In this document: one piece after another, positions 7,548-17,118 of the stretch | Layout: each line of letters begins with the position of its first letter | How positions within the stretch are numbered: the first letter of the stretch is position 1 | NCBI GenBank assembly: GCA_020630575.1 | Contig: JAHDBD010000019.1 | Coordinates: 26,729 to 90,728 of the forward strand | Length of the DNA: 64,000 nt | Direction of reading: 5' to 3' | From: Bernardetia sp. | Lineage (GTDB): Bacteria > Bacteroidota > Bacteroidia > Cytophagales > Bernardetiaceae | Translations under genes and position numbers: made by a program | Notes under the pieces: generated by a model | Database searches by the model: none | The model's input: the letters and a program-made list of their open reading frames with translations, nothing else | What the model was told of the DNA's origin: nothing

Positions 7548-8892
7548 TCAAAGTGCTATTAAATTTTTGAGTAGTATCTATAAGGTTATTTATGCGTTGA
7601 AGAGATTTTTGATTCTCTTCATTATTTTTCAATTCTAGTAAATTAAATTCTAGTTGATTGAGAAACGAATTTGTTTGCATCTGACTGATTTGAGGTTGTT
7701 TTTCTACAACTTCTTTTACAGTAATGATGTAACCAGCAAATTGTTTAGTGTTCTGCGTATTTGTATAAAAATTTTGTTGAGTAACTTGATAAATGTATTC
7801 ATTTCCATGGTCTTCTATACGCAAAATACGTGAATTTTCTTCTCTTTCTTGATCATTGATTAAGTTAGTTCCAGAAGGTTTTAGTTCATCATTATCAATA
7901 AAACGAGGTTTTAGAGTAGGTGCAATCAGTTTTCTCATCAGATTACTTTTCAAAGCCATATCGGGGGCATATTTTCCCATCCAATTTTTTGGTTGTCCTA
8001 CTTGCATTAGATTTGCCAATAATTCATTAATAGCAACTACTTTTAGGTTTTCATCTAATACTAACACACCTTCTTGCAACTGGTTCATTACAGCTTGTGT
8101 ATGTTGATTTCTATACATTAATTTTGCTACTGCAGATTCTTCATGTTCCTTAAGACGATTTACCATTGTATTAAAGGTAGAAGCAATCAAACCCAACTCA
8201 TCTGTTGACTTGATTTGTAGTTGTTGAGAATAATCATAGTTAGCAACAGCTTGCAACTTTTGTTTTAAGCGAACAAGAGGTTTTGTTATATAAATTGGGA
8301 AATACAAAATAAAGATAAAAGTAAGTCCAACACTAAGAACTCCTAGTGTAATAATAAATATTGAGTTGTTATTTGCAAGTTCTTTAGCGTAGGCATTACG
8401 ATTCAGAAATGATTTCTTATTAATAGCATAAATAACTAAAATTTGGCTTTTAGCATCCTGATAATCATCTTCAATTTTAGGTATATAAGAACGTGTAGTT
8501 AAATCGTTTTTAGCTTTTACTGTTTCAAAATTAGAGATGTAGATTTTATATTTATCATATAGTTGGGCTACTAATTCTGCTTCATTTGGTTCTGTAATAT
8601 TGGCAGCTTGTAATTCAAAATTCTCCTCAAACTTTGATTTTGCCTTTTTATAATTAGTTGTTACTTGTGATGAATAGTCAGGGTTCTCTAACATAAATTG
8701 CTGAGCTTTTCTAATATCATCAAGAGAGTTAAGCATTTCAACACTATAATCTATTGAAGTAAAATTATCTACTAAAATTCCTTTCGAATTTTTATCTAAT
8801 TTATATACAGCATACCCACCAACGGTTGCTAATAGTGAAATCACTACAAACAACAATATTAGTCCAGAAAAAAGTTTGGTACGCAAACGCAT
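7522..8892 (-). CDS. HAMP/PAS membrane sensor without histidine kinase domain
   Basis: 456 residues. TM1 (about 8-28), a helical periplasmic sensor of four-helix-bundle type (about 30-175), TM2 (about 176-198), HAMP (about 199-250), then a PAS-like domain (about 260-385) ending in a short helical tail. It resembles the N-terminal two thirds of a KinB/NtrY-type sensor kinase, but H-box, N-box and G-box are absent and the reading frame closes normally. It overlaps the NtrC-type regulator gene. It may modulate another kinase or sense for the regulator indirectly, or it may be a degenerate kinase. Confidence 0.85.
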   Translation of the reverse strand: MRLRTKLFSGLILLFVVISLLATVGGYAVYKLDKNSKGILVDNFTSIDYSVEMLNSLDDIRKAQQFMLENPDYSSQVTTNYKKAKSKFEENFELQAANITEPNEAELVAQLYDKYKIYISNFETVKAKNDLTTRSYIPKIEDDYQDAKSQILVIYAINKKSFLNRNAYAKELANNNSIFIITLGVLSVGLTFIFILYFPIYITKPLVRLKQKLQAVANYDYSQQLQIKSTDELGLIASTFNTMVNRLKEHEESAVAKLMYRNQHTQAVMNQLQEGVLVLDENLKVVAINELLANLMQVGQPKNWMGKYAPDMALKSNLMRKLIAPTLKPRFIDNDELKPSGTNLINDQEREENSRILRIEDHGNEYIYQVTQQNFYTNTQNTKQFAGYIITVKEVVEKQPQISQMQTNSFLNQLEFNLLELKNNEENQKSLQRINNLIDTTQKFNSTLNGRLNITH

Positions 8893-9247
8893 GATAAAAA
8901 AGTAATTTAAAATTTTGGTAATATAGTTTTGACAAATAACTATATTATATTTGATAAGTAACTATATTATAATCATGTCTTATGCCGAAAGTCGCCTTTT
9001 TATATAAAAACCCCACAAATAAGGCTTAACAAGGTCTTTACAGACTATTTTAAAAAGAATACAAAAACAAAAAACCTCTATTTTTTTTCAAAATGAAAAA
9101 CTATATTTTCATTTTGGTAAAGATGATTTTTTTGTTGATTCATTATCAATAAAAAACTACTACAAATCAGTAATGCACAATATTTTAATTACCTTTGTTA
9201 AACAAAACTAAATATATATTATGTTTACGTTTGTTTAAAATTGAGAA
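8893..9247. other. Intergenic region with repeats upstream of sensor operon
   Basis: Probably the promoter region of the sensor/NtrC operon. It holds a 12-base direct repeat AACTATATTATA (8938-8949 and 8960-8971, 22 bases apart) that could be an operator. It also has a perfect hairpin CAAAATGAAAA / TTTTCATTTTG (9089-9116) and an inverted repeat TTAAACAAA / TTTGTTTAA (9198-9206, 9230-9238). TACCTTTG at 9190 fits a -7 element on the + strand, but no + strand gene follows. No coding frame is seen. Confidence 0.5.
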
Positions 9248-9703
9248 TTACAAATCATATTGATGTGTATCTATGCAAATAGTTACAGGACCATCATTGA
9301 GTAGCTCTATTTTCATATCTGCTCCAAATTGTCCTGTTTGTATAGGTTTTTCTAATTTTTCTTCTAATGCTTTTATCATTTGTTCATAAAGAGGAATAGC
9401 CAAAGAAGTGGGAGCTGAATTAGAAAAAGAAGGACGATTTCCTTTTTTTACATTGGCATATAAAGTAAATTGACTAACTAATAAAATATCTGCTTCTATA
9501 TCTTTTACAGAAAAATTCATTTTATCGTCTTGGTCTGAAAAAATACGTAGCCCAACTATTTTTTTACTAAGCCAGTCAATTGTTTTTGAAGTGTCAGTAG
9601 CTGAAATACCTAAAAATACAAGCAACCCATTCTTTATTTCTCCAATTATTTTACCTTCTACCTTAACAGATGCTTGTGTAACTCGCTGAATAAGTGCTAT
9701 CAT
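9248..9703 (-). CDS. dtd: D-aminoacyl-tRNA deacylase
   Basis: 151 residues, the full family length. It begins MIALIQRVTQASVKV and carries the signature SQFTLYA and the C-terminal NDGPVTI (Gly-Pro motif) that together form the active site. The enzyme hydrolyses D-amino acids (and mis-charged glycine on tRNA-Ala) from tRNA in the cytoplasm, a proofreading step after aminoacylation. It appears to be a single-gene unit. Confidence 0.96.
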   Translation of the reverse strand: MIALIQRVTQASVKVEGKIIGEIKNGLLVFLGISATDTSKTIDWLSKKIVGLRIFSDQDDKMNFSVKDIEADILLVSQFTLYANVKKGNRPSFSNSAPTSLAIPLYEQMIKALEEKLEKPIQTGQFGADMKIELLNDGPVTICIDTHQYDL

Positions 9704-9945
9704 ATTTTTTTAAGATTTTTTTTTTGATATGAATTAAATTTATCTCATTTTGGACTAATATAAATATAATTTTATTTTTGTGAAAATAATTTTGAATTAG
9801 CACTTTAGTTAATAGGTAAACTAATTTTTATTATTGATAATGTATTTTTTGTATAAAATATATCAGGAAAACAATCAGATTTATACAACAACTTATGACC
9901 ACTTTTTAAAACTATTACTCATCTGATTAAAAATTAATAATTATC

Positions 9946-10341
9946 ATGGCAAAACTTAATCAATTAGAATCTATCAAAACGGAGCTAAAAACGCTGCGTT
10001 CGCATGAAGAAAAACTAGCTCATTTTATGAAAATAGATGATGAGGGAGGCGAAATCAGTTATATGCAGCCTAGTATTATGGGAAATGGAGAATATGGAAC
10101 TCAAATCCGTTTTTATATTCGTGTAGACGAACTCTATTATTCAGCTCTTCTGACTCTTCCAAGTGCTAAAAATGTACAGAAAGTACTTCGAAAAGTATGC
10201 AGAAAAGGATTTGCATTTTTAGAGAAAAATGAAGATGATATACGAGTAGACTTTTTAGACATCAAACATCCAGATGAACTTTTGACTGTACATAAAAGAA
10301 CATTAGAAGAAGTTTGTAAAGACAATAATAAATGGAGATAG
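9946..10341 (+). CDS. Conserved-looking hypothetical protein, 131 aa
   Basis: I do not recognise a family. It is a soluble, mixed alpha/beta protein with an N-terminal helix (KLNQLESIKTELKTLRSHEE) followed by beta-rich segments and a helix at 75-90. There is no signal peptide or membrane segment. It is followed by its own terminator, so it is probably monocistronic. Confidence 0.7.
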   Translation: MAKLNQLESIKTELKTLRSHEEKLAHFMKIDDEGGEISYMQPSIMGNGEYGTQIRFYIRVDELYYSALLTLPSAKNVQKVLRKVCRKGFAFLEKNEDDIRVDFLDIKHPDELLTVHKRTLEEVCKDNNKWR

Positions 10342-10367
10342 TTTTTTATCTTGTATCTCATACATAT

Positions 10368-10407
10368 AAAAACATCGTAGATTAAATTTTTAGTTTATGA
10401 TGTTTTT
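10368..10407 (+). terminator. Intrinsic terminator
   Basis: AAAAACATCGTA (10368-10379) pairs with TATGATGTTTTT (10396-10407), with one G-T pair, 26 bases after the preceding stop codon. Confidence 0.75.
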
Positions 10408-10529
10408 CTGTTTTGTGTAGATTCGTTTATACATAAATATGCAGCAAAACGAATAGAAATATCGTTTTATGATTGAAAATTAATTTATTTTTTTTACTAG
10501 TTACTTTCTCTTCTAACTCTTCTTTCATT

Positions 10530-11108
10530 ATGCGTTATTTTATTCTACTCTATTGTCTGTTTTTATCTAGTTTCTCCCATGCAATTATTCCTGCTGAAAG
10601 TATAAATAATGCAAGTCATTTAGTAATAAAAGAGGAGATGACTTCTAAAAAAGAGATTAAAAGACAACTAAAAACAGCCAAAAAGAAAAGAAATCAACTC
10701 AAAAGCCAAACACAAAAATTAAAATGGCAATTATTCAAAAATTCATTAAAAGATAAAAAATTAAGTAAAAAATCTAAAAAACTAAATCAAAAAGACACAA
10801 AACCTATATACTGGGCTTCTTGGCTTTCAGCTTTATCAGGAATAACTGGTTATGCACTTTTTGGAATTGGTATTAGACTTTCAGGAGTATATTTTTTAGG
10901 AGCTTTGTTGGCTATTCCATTTGGATTAGCAGCATTTGTACTTGCTATAAAATCTATACGTTTTATGAAAAAAAATCCAAAAGGAGAAAATAACACTTAT
11001 AATAGAACTGGTTCAATCATATTTACTGTATTAGGAATGTATATTGGAATTACCTTTTTGTTTCTTACTTTGTTATTACTTACTCGTCCTTTTTCTTTTA
11101 TCTCGTAG
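10530..11108 (+). CDS. Exported membrane protein, hypothetical
   Basis: 192 residues from the ATG at 10530, which gives a clean signal peptide (MRYFILLYCLFLSSFSHA). The alternative upstream TTG at 10473 would add a second hydrophobic stretch. After the signal comes a very basic helical region (about 35-80, rich in Lys), then three hydrophobic helices at about 90-112, 117-137 and 155-178. No family recognised. The Lys-rich linker followed by transmembrane hairpins recalls small Bacteroidota envelope proteins of unknown role. Confidence 0.6.
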   Translation: MRYFILLYCLFLSSFSHAIIPAESINNASHLVIKEEMTSKKEIKRQLKTAKKKRNQLKSQTQKLKWQLFKNSLKDKKLSKKSKKLNQKDTKPIYWASWLSALSGITGYALFGIGIRLSGVYFLGALLAIPFGLAAFVLAIKSIRFMKKNPKGENNTYNRTGSIIFTVLGMYIGITFLFLTLLLLTRPFSFIS

Positions 11109-11149
11109 TCTAAGTTTGGTAGTATAATGTTGATATTTAAAATACTAAT

Positions 11150-11317
11150 TTGATAAATCAAGAGTATGAAGTAATTATGCAATTTCTTGTTCCTGAACAA
11201 ATAAAGGATTCCATATATGTTGAAAATGAATTTGAAGGAGGATATGGAGGAAAGTTATTTTTTACTGGGAAAATTTTGGAAGTTAGTGAAGATTTTAAAA
11301 AACAGTATTTTTTATAG
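11150..11317 (+). CDS. Possible small protein, 55 aa (or gene remnant)
   Basis: An open frame from a TTG at 11150 (or ATG at 11177, 46 aa) to TAG at 11315. The product has ordinary protein composition (VPEQIKDSIYVENEFEGG, then beta-like KLFFTGKILEV), unlike the AT-rich noise around it. It could be a small gene or the tail of a lost one. Confidence 0.3.
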   Translation: MINQEYEVIMQFLVPEQIKDSIYVENEFEGGYGGKLFFTGKILEVSEDFKKQYFL

Positions 11318-11440
11318 AACATTTACATAACAATAATCAATTTTGCCAAAAATTAAGATGATTAAAGTGCGTAGTGTTTGTAGAAAGTAGTAATTTTGTG
11401 GATTAGGATTTTAATAGAATTGAATAGATATTTATTAGTA

Positions 11441-12085
11441 ATGAAATATAAATTATATCACTACCCTTTTTTTGCAATTTTGAGCTTGGTAACACTTGCT
11501 TTTATCTTCCAAAGTTGTGGAGAAGATGAGATGAGTGAAGAAGAAAAAGCAAAAAACACTGTTATTGCTACTTTTGAAAACATTCGACGTATTTATAGCG
11601 AAGAAGGATTACTCAAAATAAAAATTGAAGCTCCTTTAGAATATATTTATCAAAATGAAGACCTTTATTACCCAAGCAATTTTAGAGTGAGTATGTATGA
11701 TACCAAAGGCAAAATTACTACTACACTAACAGCAGACTCAGGTCGCTATGAGAGAATTAGTAAATTATACCATGCCTATGGAAATGTAGAAGTAGTTAAT
11801 TATGAACAAGAACAGAAAGTAAATACTCCAGAACTCCATTGGAACGAGTTTAAAAGAGAAATTTATACAGAAAAAGAAATTGCTGTCAAAACACCAACTG
11901 AGACCCTTTATGGAATTGGAATGACTTCGAATGAGACGTTTAGTAAATATAAAGTCTGGCAACCAACTGGAAGTTTTATTTATAAAGAAAGAACTCAAGG
12001 ATTTGAAAAACCTGATAGTACAGATATGCAAAATCAAAAAAACACTCCCTATTCTAATCTTCAACAATCCTTACCAACCCAATAA
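11441..12085 (+). CDS. lptC: LPS export lipoprotein LptC
   Basis: 214 residues from the ATG at 11441. A lipoprotein signal ends FQSC (Cys26). The following domain (about 45-190) has the LptC/OstA pattern of short beta strands: SEEGLLKIKIEAP, DTKGKITTTLTADSGRYE, YGNVEVVN, TPELHWNE, with the TPTETLYGIGMTS end. LptC links the inner-membrane ABC transporter LptBFG to LptA in lipopolysaccharide transport. A CNNM/CorC gene follows after a small membrane protein, an order also known from other Bacteroidota. Confidence 0.85.
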   Translation: MKYKLYHYPFFAILSLVTLAFIFQSCGEDEMSEEEKAKNTVIATFENIRRIYSEEGLLKIKIEAPLEYIYQNEDLYYPSNFRVSMYDTKGKITTTLTADSGRYERISKLYHAYGNVEVVNYEQEQKVNTPELHWNEFKREIYTEKEIAVKTPTETLYGIGMTSNETFSKYKVWQPTGSFIYKERTQGFEKPDSTDMQNQKNTPYSNLQQSLPTQ

Positions 12086-12160
12086 CATCCATTTTAGAAT
12101 ACGAAAAAATACAAAATTAACAGTACCTTTGCCAAAATTTTTATTTTATAAATCCGTTCA

Positions 12161-12448
12161 ATGAAATTACTTGAAAATATTTTATTAGCTTTTTGTGTTG
12201 CTTCTTTAGCAATCGGTGTACATCAACTTTATTACTATGAAGTGCAGGAAGTATATTGGATATTGAGCCTTTCTGTTTTATTATTTTTGGTATATACTTG
12301 GATAAAGTCAAAAAATTCTGAAAAAGAAAAAGCTGCAAATCAAGCAACTAAAAAACAGGAAAATAAAAGTAACTCTAAAAAACAATATGTGGATAAAGAG
12401 AACTCTAACCTTACACCACCCAAAAAGAAACGTAAAAAAAGAAACTAA
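12161..12448 (+). CDS. Small membrane protein with basic tail
   Basis: 95 residues: two transmembrane helices (about 3-22 and 31-48), then a hydrophilic Lys/Asn/Glu-rich tail ending in KKKRKKRN. A TACCTTTG element at 12124-12131 could be its -7 promoter box. No family recognised. It lies between lptC and the CNNM/CorC gene on the same strand. Confidence 0.6.
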   Translation: MKLLENILLAFCVASLAIGVHQLYYYEVQEVYWILSLSVLLFLVYTWIKSKNSEKEKAANQATKKQENKSNSKKQYVDKENSNLTPPKKKRKKRN

Positions 12449-12457
12449 AACAGACAG

Positions 12458-12545
12458 TAATTAGTGATTAAACTAGAGTCAGTTAATGAATGTAAAATCA
12501 ATAATTTGGCTTATCACTAATAACTTATGACTAATAACTAAAGAA
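12458..12545. repeat. Imperfect ACTAATNACT-type repeat leader
   Basis: Repeated units related to TAATTAGTGATTA and ACTAATAACTTATGACTAATAACTAA lie just before the CNNM gene. A similar patch is at 435-467. Their function is unknown. Confidence 0.45.
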
Positions 12546-13850
12546 ATGAACCCTTGGATTCCCATATTTATATCACTTTTATTTTCGGCTTTTTTCTCGG
12601 CTATCGAAATTGCTTTTATTTCGGCTGACCGTTTGCAACTTGCCTTAAAACAAAATGAAGGGGGACGAACAGCAAAACTTTTATATAGATTTTACAAATT
12701 AGAAGATTACTTTATCTGTACAACACTTACAGGAAATACAATTTCACTTGTTTTGTATGGAATTTTTATGGCACAGGTTTTAGATCCACCTCTAAAAACC
12801 CTTTTTACAAAATGGCTTATTAATAATGATGCTCTTATCGAAACGGCTGTTTTGGGAAGTCAAACTATTTTATCAACAATGCTAGTTTTGGCAGTGGCTG
12901 AATTTTTACCAAAAAGTATTGCTCTTGCAAGTCCGAATCGAATTATTGAAGTATTGGTTCATTTTATGAGGGCTGTATATTTTGTTTTTTATCCTTTTGT
13001 GTGGGTAATCATAAAGTCAGCTAAATGGTTTACTAGAAAAGTATTTAAGATAGAAGAAGACAGAGAGCTTCCACTTTTGGGCATTTCTGACCTCAATCAT
13101 TATATTCAAAAATTGAGTGGTTCGCAAGGAGAAAAGTCAAATGTAGACGCTGACTTGTTTCAAAATGCAGTAGAATTCAGAACACTAAAAGTTAGAGATT
13201 GTATGATTCCTCGTACTGATATAGTTTCGATTTCTATTGATGAGAGCATCGAAAAACTACAACAACTTTTTGTAGAAAGTGGACACTCCAAAATTATTAT
13301 TTATAGAGAAACTATTGATAATGTAATTGGTTATAGTCACGCTTTACGACTTTTTGACCATCCCACAACCATAAAAAGCGTAACAGACAGTATCTTTTTT
13401 GTTCCTGAAACCATGCACACCAACGAACTTATGATGCGCTTCATTGCTACTCGTAAAAGTATGGCACTTGTTACAGATGAGTTTGGAGGAACGGCAGGAA
13501 TTGTTACGATTGAAGATATTGTAGAAGAAATTTTGGGGGAAATAGAAGACGAACACGATGAAGAAGGTTTGTTTTTTGAAAAAATTGATGAGAAAAACTT
13601 TTTGCTTCATGCTCGTTATGATATTCAAGAACTAAATGAAAAACATAACTGGAATATCCCAGAAGGAGAGTATGATACACTAGGGGGATATATTTTAGAA
13701 AAACTAGGAACAATGCCAGAAGCAGGAACACAAATTAAAGACGAAAACTTCACAATTCTCGTCAAAGAAATGCAGGGCGCACGCATCGAAATTATAGCAA
13801 TTCGTTTTTATGAAACCCCTTACTCAGAGGAAGAAGAAGATATGAATTAA
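12546..13850 (+). CDS. CNNM/CorC-family transporter-like protein (GldE-like)
   Basis: 434 residues. The N-terminal DUF21/CNNM transmembrane domain (1-180) has FFSAIEIAFISADR and EFLPKSIA. A CBS pair follows (about 205-330; MIPRTDI, TDEFGGTAGIVTIEDIVEEILGEI split across it). The CorC_HlyC C-terminal domain (about 345-430) has YDTLGGYILEKLG. The family includes Mg2+/Co2+ efflux proteins and GldE, an accessory protein of Bacteroidota gliding/type IX secretion. Which role applies cannot be told from sequence alone. Confidence 0.88.
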   Translation: MNPWIPIFISLLFSAFFSAIEIAFISADRLQLALKQNEGGRTAKLLYRFYKLEDYFICTTLTGNTISLVLYGIFMAQVLDPPLKTLFTKWLINNDALIETAVLGSQTILSTMLVLAVAEFLPKSIALASPNRIIEVLVHFMRAVYFVFYPFVWVIIKSAKWFTRKVFKIEEDRELPLLGISDLNHYIQKLSGSQGEKSNVDADLFQNAVEFRTLKVRDCMIPRTDIVSISIDESIEKLQQLFVESGHSKIIIYRETIDNVIGYSHALRLFDHPTTIKSVTDSIFFVPETMHTNELMMRFIATRKSMALVTDEFGGTAGIVTIEDIVEEILGEIEDEHDEEGLFFEKIDEKNFLLHARYDIQELNEKHNWNIPEGEYDTLGGYILEKLGTMPEAGTQIKDENFTILVKEMQGARIEIIAIRFYETPYSEEEEDMN

Positions 13851-13895
13851 TTTGAGTTTTATTTTTTATTTGAAAAATCAGCTAAAGAAAATATT

Positions 13896-16274
13896 TTGGA
13901 AAATTATAACACGAAAAAAACATTTTTATCATTTTTTCATTCAACGTTTTTGACATTTCAAAGAACGACTCTATTCATTTTATTTGTTTTTTTGAGTAGT
14001 TTTTTTACTCAAACTATTTTTGCTCAAAATGATTCTATTCCTGCTAATGAATTACCTTTAGCAGATTCATTGATGCAAAAAACAAGTGATTCGACAGTAA
14101 TGATAGCTCCTTTTCCTACTGATTCTACAAAAAAGGATTCTACTCAAAAGAAAATAAATAACCCAACAGATACTACCAAAACAGATAGTACAACCACAAC
14201 AGCAGCATTATTACAAGGCGAAACAACACCTAAAATAAATACAGATAGTATAGAATATGCAGCTAACTCAGTATGGAAACTTTATGAAGAAGATTTATAC
14301 CTCAATACGAAAAGAGAGATTCATCCAGATACATCTGTCAATAATTTTCATAGGTACGGCATTATTCAAAGGAATGATTATACCTATCAAGATTTGGGAA
14401 ATCTAGGAACGGCTGCTCAATCTATTTTTTATCAAGAACCCAATCAAATCGGTTCACGTTGGGGAATTACAGCTTACGAACCCTATATCCGAAGACCTTC
14501 TGAAATTCCTTATTTCAATACACTTGCTCCTTATGTAGACATTTATTTAGTGCAAGGAGGACAGGGAAAATCTTGGCTTGATGTAGATTTGAGTAGAAAT
14601 ATAAATCCTGATTGGAATGTCAGTATTTTTTATAGACGTATAAGTGCAAATAAAGTTATTAATCGTGCCTTTAGGAGGAATGACGAACAAGTAGAACATC
14701 AAACTTTTAGTTTTACAAATCGCTTCTTTTCCAAAAATCATCGTTATAAAATGTTGGCTCATTTTTCTTGGTACGACCACAATATATTAGAAACTGGAGG
14801 TGTAAAATCAACTATTTCTTTGGATGGTTTTACCAATCAAAATGTTATTGATACACTTGTTCAATTAGATAACTCAGAACTAGATTATAACTTACCTAGT
14901 TTTGGTGATGTCGTACAATATGGACGTACTTTTCATATTTATCAACAATACAGTATTACTAAAGGAGGACAGTTTGAGATTTTTCAATTAACAGATTATT
15001 CTAGAAACACAAATAGATATAGTAATGATGGAACTGCTTATGGAGCAAATGTAGCTTTTTATAATCAGTTTTCAGACTTTCCTTCTGTTGTGGCTGCAAA
15101 TGGATTTACATATCGAACAGTTTTTTCACAGCTAGAAAATAAAGCAGGAATAAAAGGACGAATAAATAATTTTCAGTATCGAACCTTTGCCAAACTCCGA
15201 AATTATCAAGTGAGCTATGATTTTCCTTTTGCACAAGGAGAAATACAGACTAGCCAAAAGATAGATATTGAACCAGAGCTTTTTGTAGGAGGTGGATTGC
15301 GTTATTTTCTCAATACAAAAGCAAATGATAAACTAGAGCAAGAAATAAATGAATTGAACGATTATAAAAAAGAGCGTCAAGTTTTGGATTCACTTTCCAA
15401 AAAAGACTCTACCAACATCAATTTTAAACCTTCTATTTCTATAAAAGATAATACGATTTCTGTGGTTTCTTATATCGATGCTTCAGCAGAATATCAACTT
15501 GTTTCGGAGCTAGTGGGAGATTATAGAGTTTCGGCAGAATGGATTCGAAATAACTTAACTGTTGGATTAAATAGAACTGTTTATTCTCCTTCTTTAATTC
15601 AGCAATATTCTTTTCAGCCACAACTACGCTGGCAAAATGATAACTTTGAAAGGACAACAAGTGATAAAGTGTATGCTTCTATTGAGTTTAATCCATTAAA
15701 ACTTCCTTTTCTGAGTAAGGTAGATTCTGCCTATAAAATTTCTCTTCGTCCGTATGTTTCGGCAAGTAATATTCAGAATTTGGTGTATAATGATTCTAAT
15801 TCAGTAGCTCAACAAACCTCAAAAGCAACACAACCTATTTCGGCAGGATTAGCCATTAATGGTTCATATAAAAAACTTCACGCACTTTTAGATTTTCGTT
15901 ATAACCAAAATTTAGGTGAAGATTTGGTCAGAATGCCTCCAGTTTTTGTCAATTTTATGCTCTTCTATAAAAATAGATTATTCGACAATGCAATGGAAGC
16001 CGAAATAGGAACAGATATTCATTATCATAGCAAATACAAAGCAGATGCCTACAATCCACTTATTCAGCAGTTTCACTTACAAGAAAAGTATAATGTAGGT
16101 GGTTTTCCTCAAATGGATTTATTTTTCAATTTTAAAGTCAGTAGAGCCAAAATTACTTTAAAGGTAAATAATGTTTTGTTAGATGCAGCAGGACAAGGTT
16201 ATTATGATACTCCTCTCTATATTGCTCAACCTCGTGCAGTTGAAGTAGTGATTAATTGGTTGTTTTTTAATTAG
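13896..16274 (+). CDS. Putative outer-membrane porin (Porin_10 type)
   Basis: 792 residues. A signal peptide with a long hydrophobic core ends TIFAQ (about 44). A Ser/Thr/Asp-rich linker (about 45-110) is followed by a large beta-rich region of alternating aromatic and polar residues (QEPNQIGSRWGITAYEPY, YDTPLYIAQPRAVEVVINW) ending in aromatic FN, typical of outer-membrane barrels. It resembles the 'putative porin' family of Bacteroidota. No ATG lies before the signal peptide; TTG at 13896 is the best start. It follows the CNNM gene by 45 bases and may be co-transcribed. Confidence 0.8.
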   Translation: MENYNTKKTFLSFFHSTFLTFQRTTLFILFVFLSSFFTQTIFAQNDSIPANELPLADSLMQKTSDSTVMIAPFPTDSTKKDSTQKKINNPTDTTKTDSTTTTAALLQGETTPKINTDSIEYAANSVWKLYEEDLYLNTKREIHPDTSVNNFHRYGIIQRNDYTYQDLGNLGTAAQSIFYQEPNQIGSRWGITAYEPYIRRPSEIPYFNTLAPYVDIYLVQGGQGKSWLDVDLSRNINPDWNVSIFYRRISANKVINRAFRRNDEQVEHQTFSFTNRFFSKNHRYKMLAHFSWYDHNILETGGVKSTISLDGFTNQNVIDTLVQLDNSELDYNLPSFGDVVQYGRTFHIYQQYSITKGGQFEIFQLTDYSRNTNRYSNDGTAYGANVAFYNQFSDFPSVVAANGFTYRTVFSQLENKAGIKGRINNFQYRTFAKLRNYQVSYDFPFAQGEIQTSQKIDIEPELFVGGGLRYFLNTKANDKLEQEINELNDYKKERQVLDSLSKKDSTNINFKPSISIKDNTISVVSYIDASAEYQLVSELVGDYRVSAEWIRNNLTVGLNRTVYSPSLIQQYSFQPQLRWQNDNFERTTSDKVYASIEFNPLKLPFLSKVDSAYKISLRPYVSASNIQNLVYNDSNSVAQQTSKATQPISAGLAINGSYKKLHALLDFRYNQNLGEDLVRMPPVFVNFMLFYKNRLFDNAMEAEIGTDIHYHSKYKADAYNPLIQQFHLQEKYNVGGFPQMDLFFNFKVSRAKITLKVNNVLLDAAGQGYYDTPLYIAQPRAVEVVINWLFFN

Positions 16275-16280
16275 AAACGA

Positions 16281-16310
16281 TTGTTGTCGGCGAGATACCG
16301 ACAACGGCAA
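16281..16310 (+). repeat. GTTG-hairpin repeat, copy 1
   Basis: GTTGTCGG (16283-16290) pairs with CCGACAAC (16298-16305) around CGAGATA, followed by GGCAA. It lies 6 bases after the porin stop and may also act as a terminator-like stem. Related copies: 23416, 23461, 32509, 34005 and 39601. Confidence 0.7.
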
Positions 16311-16367
16311 AGATTTTACAAAATCTCTAAGTGCATTTAATAAATTGTTCTTTTTGCATATTTTCTT

Positions 16368-17054
16368 TCAAATACTATTTCGACTAATAAAATTCAATAC
16401 TCCTTGAAGCATTTGTTCTACTTGCTCCTTTGTGTATTCATCATATTTTCCATGAGCAGCTTTATTTCTCAAATCTAACCAAGCAGTAACTTGTTTTTGG
16501 TCTAGCATATTATATATGCCTTCTTTTGTTAAATCTGCATTCAATACATCAGCTTTTTTAGGAACTTCCTTTTCTCCTCTCATAAAAAAAGTATCTATTT
16601 CATTAGAATTACATAACTGTCTAAGATGTTCCTCTAATGTACTTCCTATCATAACAGCAGCAGGGTCTTTATATCCTTCTTTTAATAAATGTTCAGCCAT
16701 TTCAAGAAAATCAGTAAATATTTCTGCTGAAACTAATCCTTTTACAGAGGTTAGCCAACCTTGTTCGATTTCTTCTTTTATTCCTAATAAAATACCTTTC
16801 ATACAATTTAGGATATATAATGTCCTTTTATTACTTTCAGTAACCCTGAAGAAATTCTCATAATAAGGATGTTCTTTTCCAAAAATATTCTCTATAAAGG
16901 ACAGTGATGATGACTTCAAGTGATGAAATGTTTTTTCACTGATATAAACTGTAGTAGAAGTTGCAGTATAACTAGTTATTTTATTCATCAATGATCTATC
17001 AGCTAATTCTATAAGACTGTCTATTCTTTTGAGTAATTTTTTCTGTGTATTCAT
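16368..17054 (-). CDS. HEPN-like domain protein
   Basis: 228 residues from the ATG at 17054. An upstream in-frame extension to 17129 is not part of the gene: it reads through a repeat of the dnaE 3' end. The protein is all-helical. The C-terminal half has AAVMIGSTLEEHLRQLC and then R197-N-K-A-A-H202, the Rx4-6H motif of HEPN ribonucleases. Many HEPN proteins are toxins or abortive-infection RNases; others are non-toxic. It sits directly downstream of a VapBC-like module on the same strand, which supports a mobile or defence association but not a precise function. Confidence 0.6.
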   Translation of the reverse strand: MNTQKKLLKRIDSLIELADRSLMNKITSYTATSTTVYISEKTFHHLKSSSLSFIENIFGKEHPYYENFFRVTESNKRTLYILNCMKGILLGIKEEIEQGWLTSVKGLVSAEIFTDFLEMAEHLLKEGYKDPAAVMIGSTLEEHLRQLCNSNEIDTFFMRGEKEVPKKADVLNADLTKEGIYNMLDQKQVTAWLDLRNKAAHGKYDEYTKEQVEQMLQGVLNFISRNSI

Positions 17055-17090
17055 TTGACTTATTTTTTTAGTGTTTAAAAATTTACCCCA

Positions 17091-17118
17091 CTGACAAACC
17101 ACACCCGACTGCTCAATA
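17091..17118. repeat. Direct repeat of dnaE 3' end, distal copy
   Basis: CTGACAAACCACACCCGACTGCTCAATA-type sequence, 25 of 28 bases identical to 17981-18008 inside the last dnaE codons, exactly 890 bases apart and in the same orientation. Between the copies lie the antitoxin-like and PIN toxin genes. The arrangement looks like an insertion boundary at the 3' end of dnaE. Confidence 0.65.
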
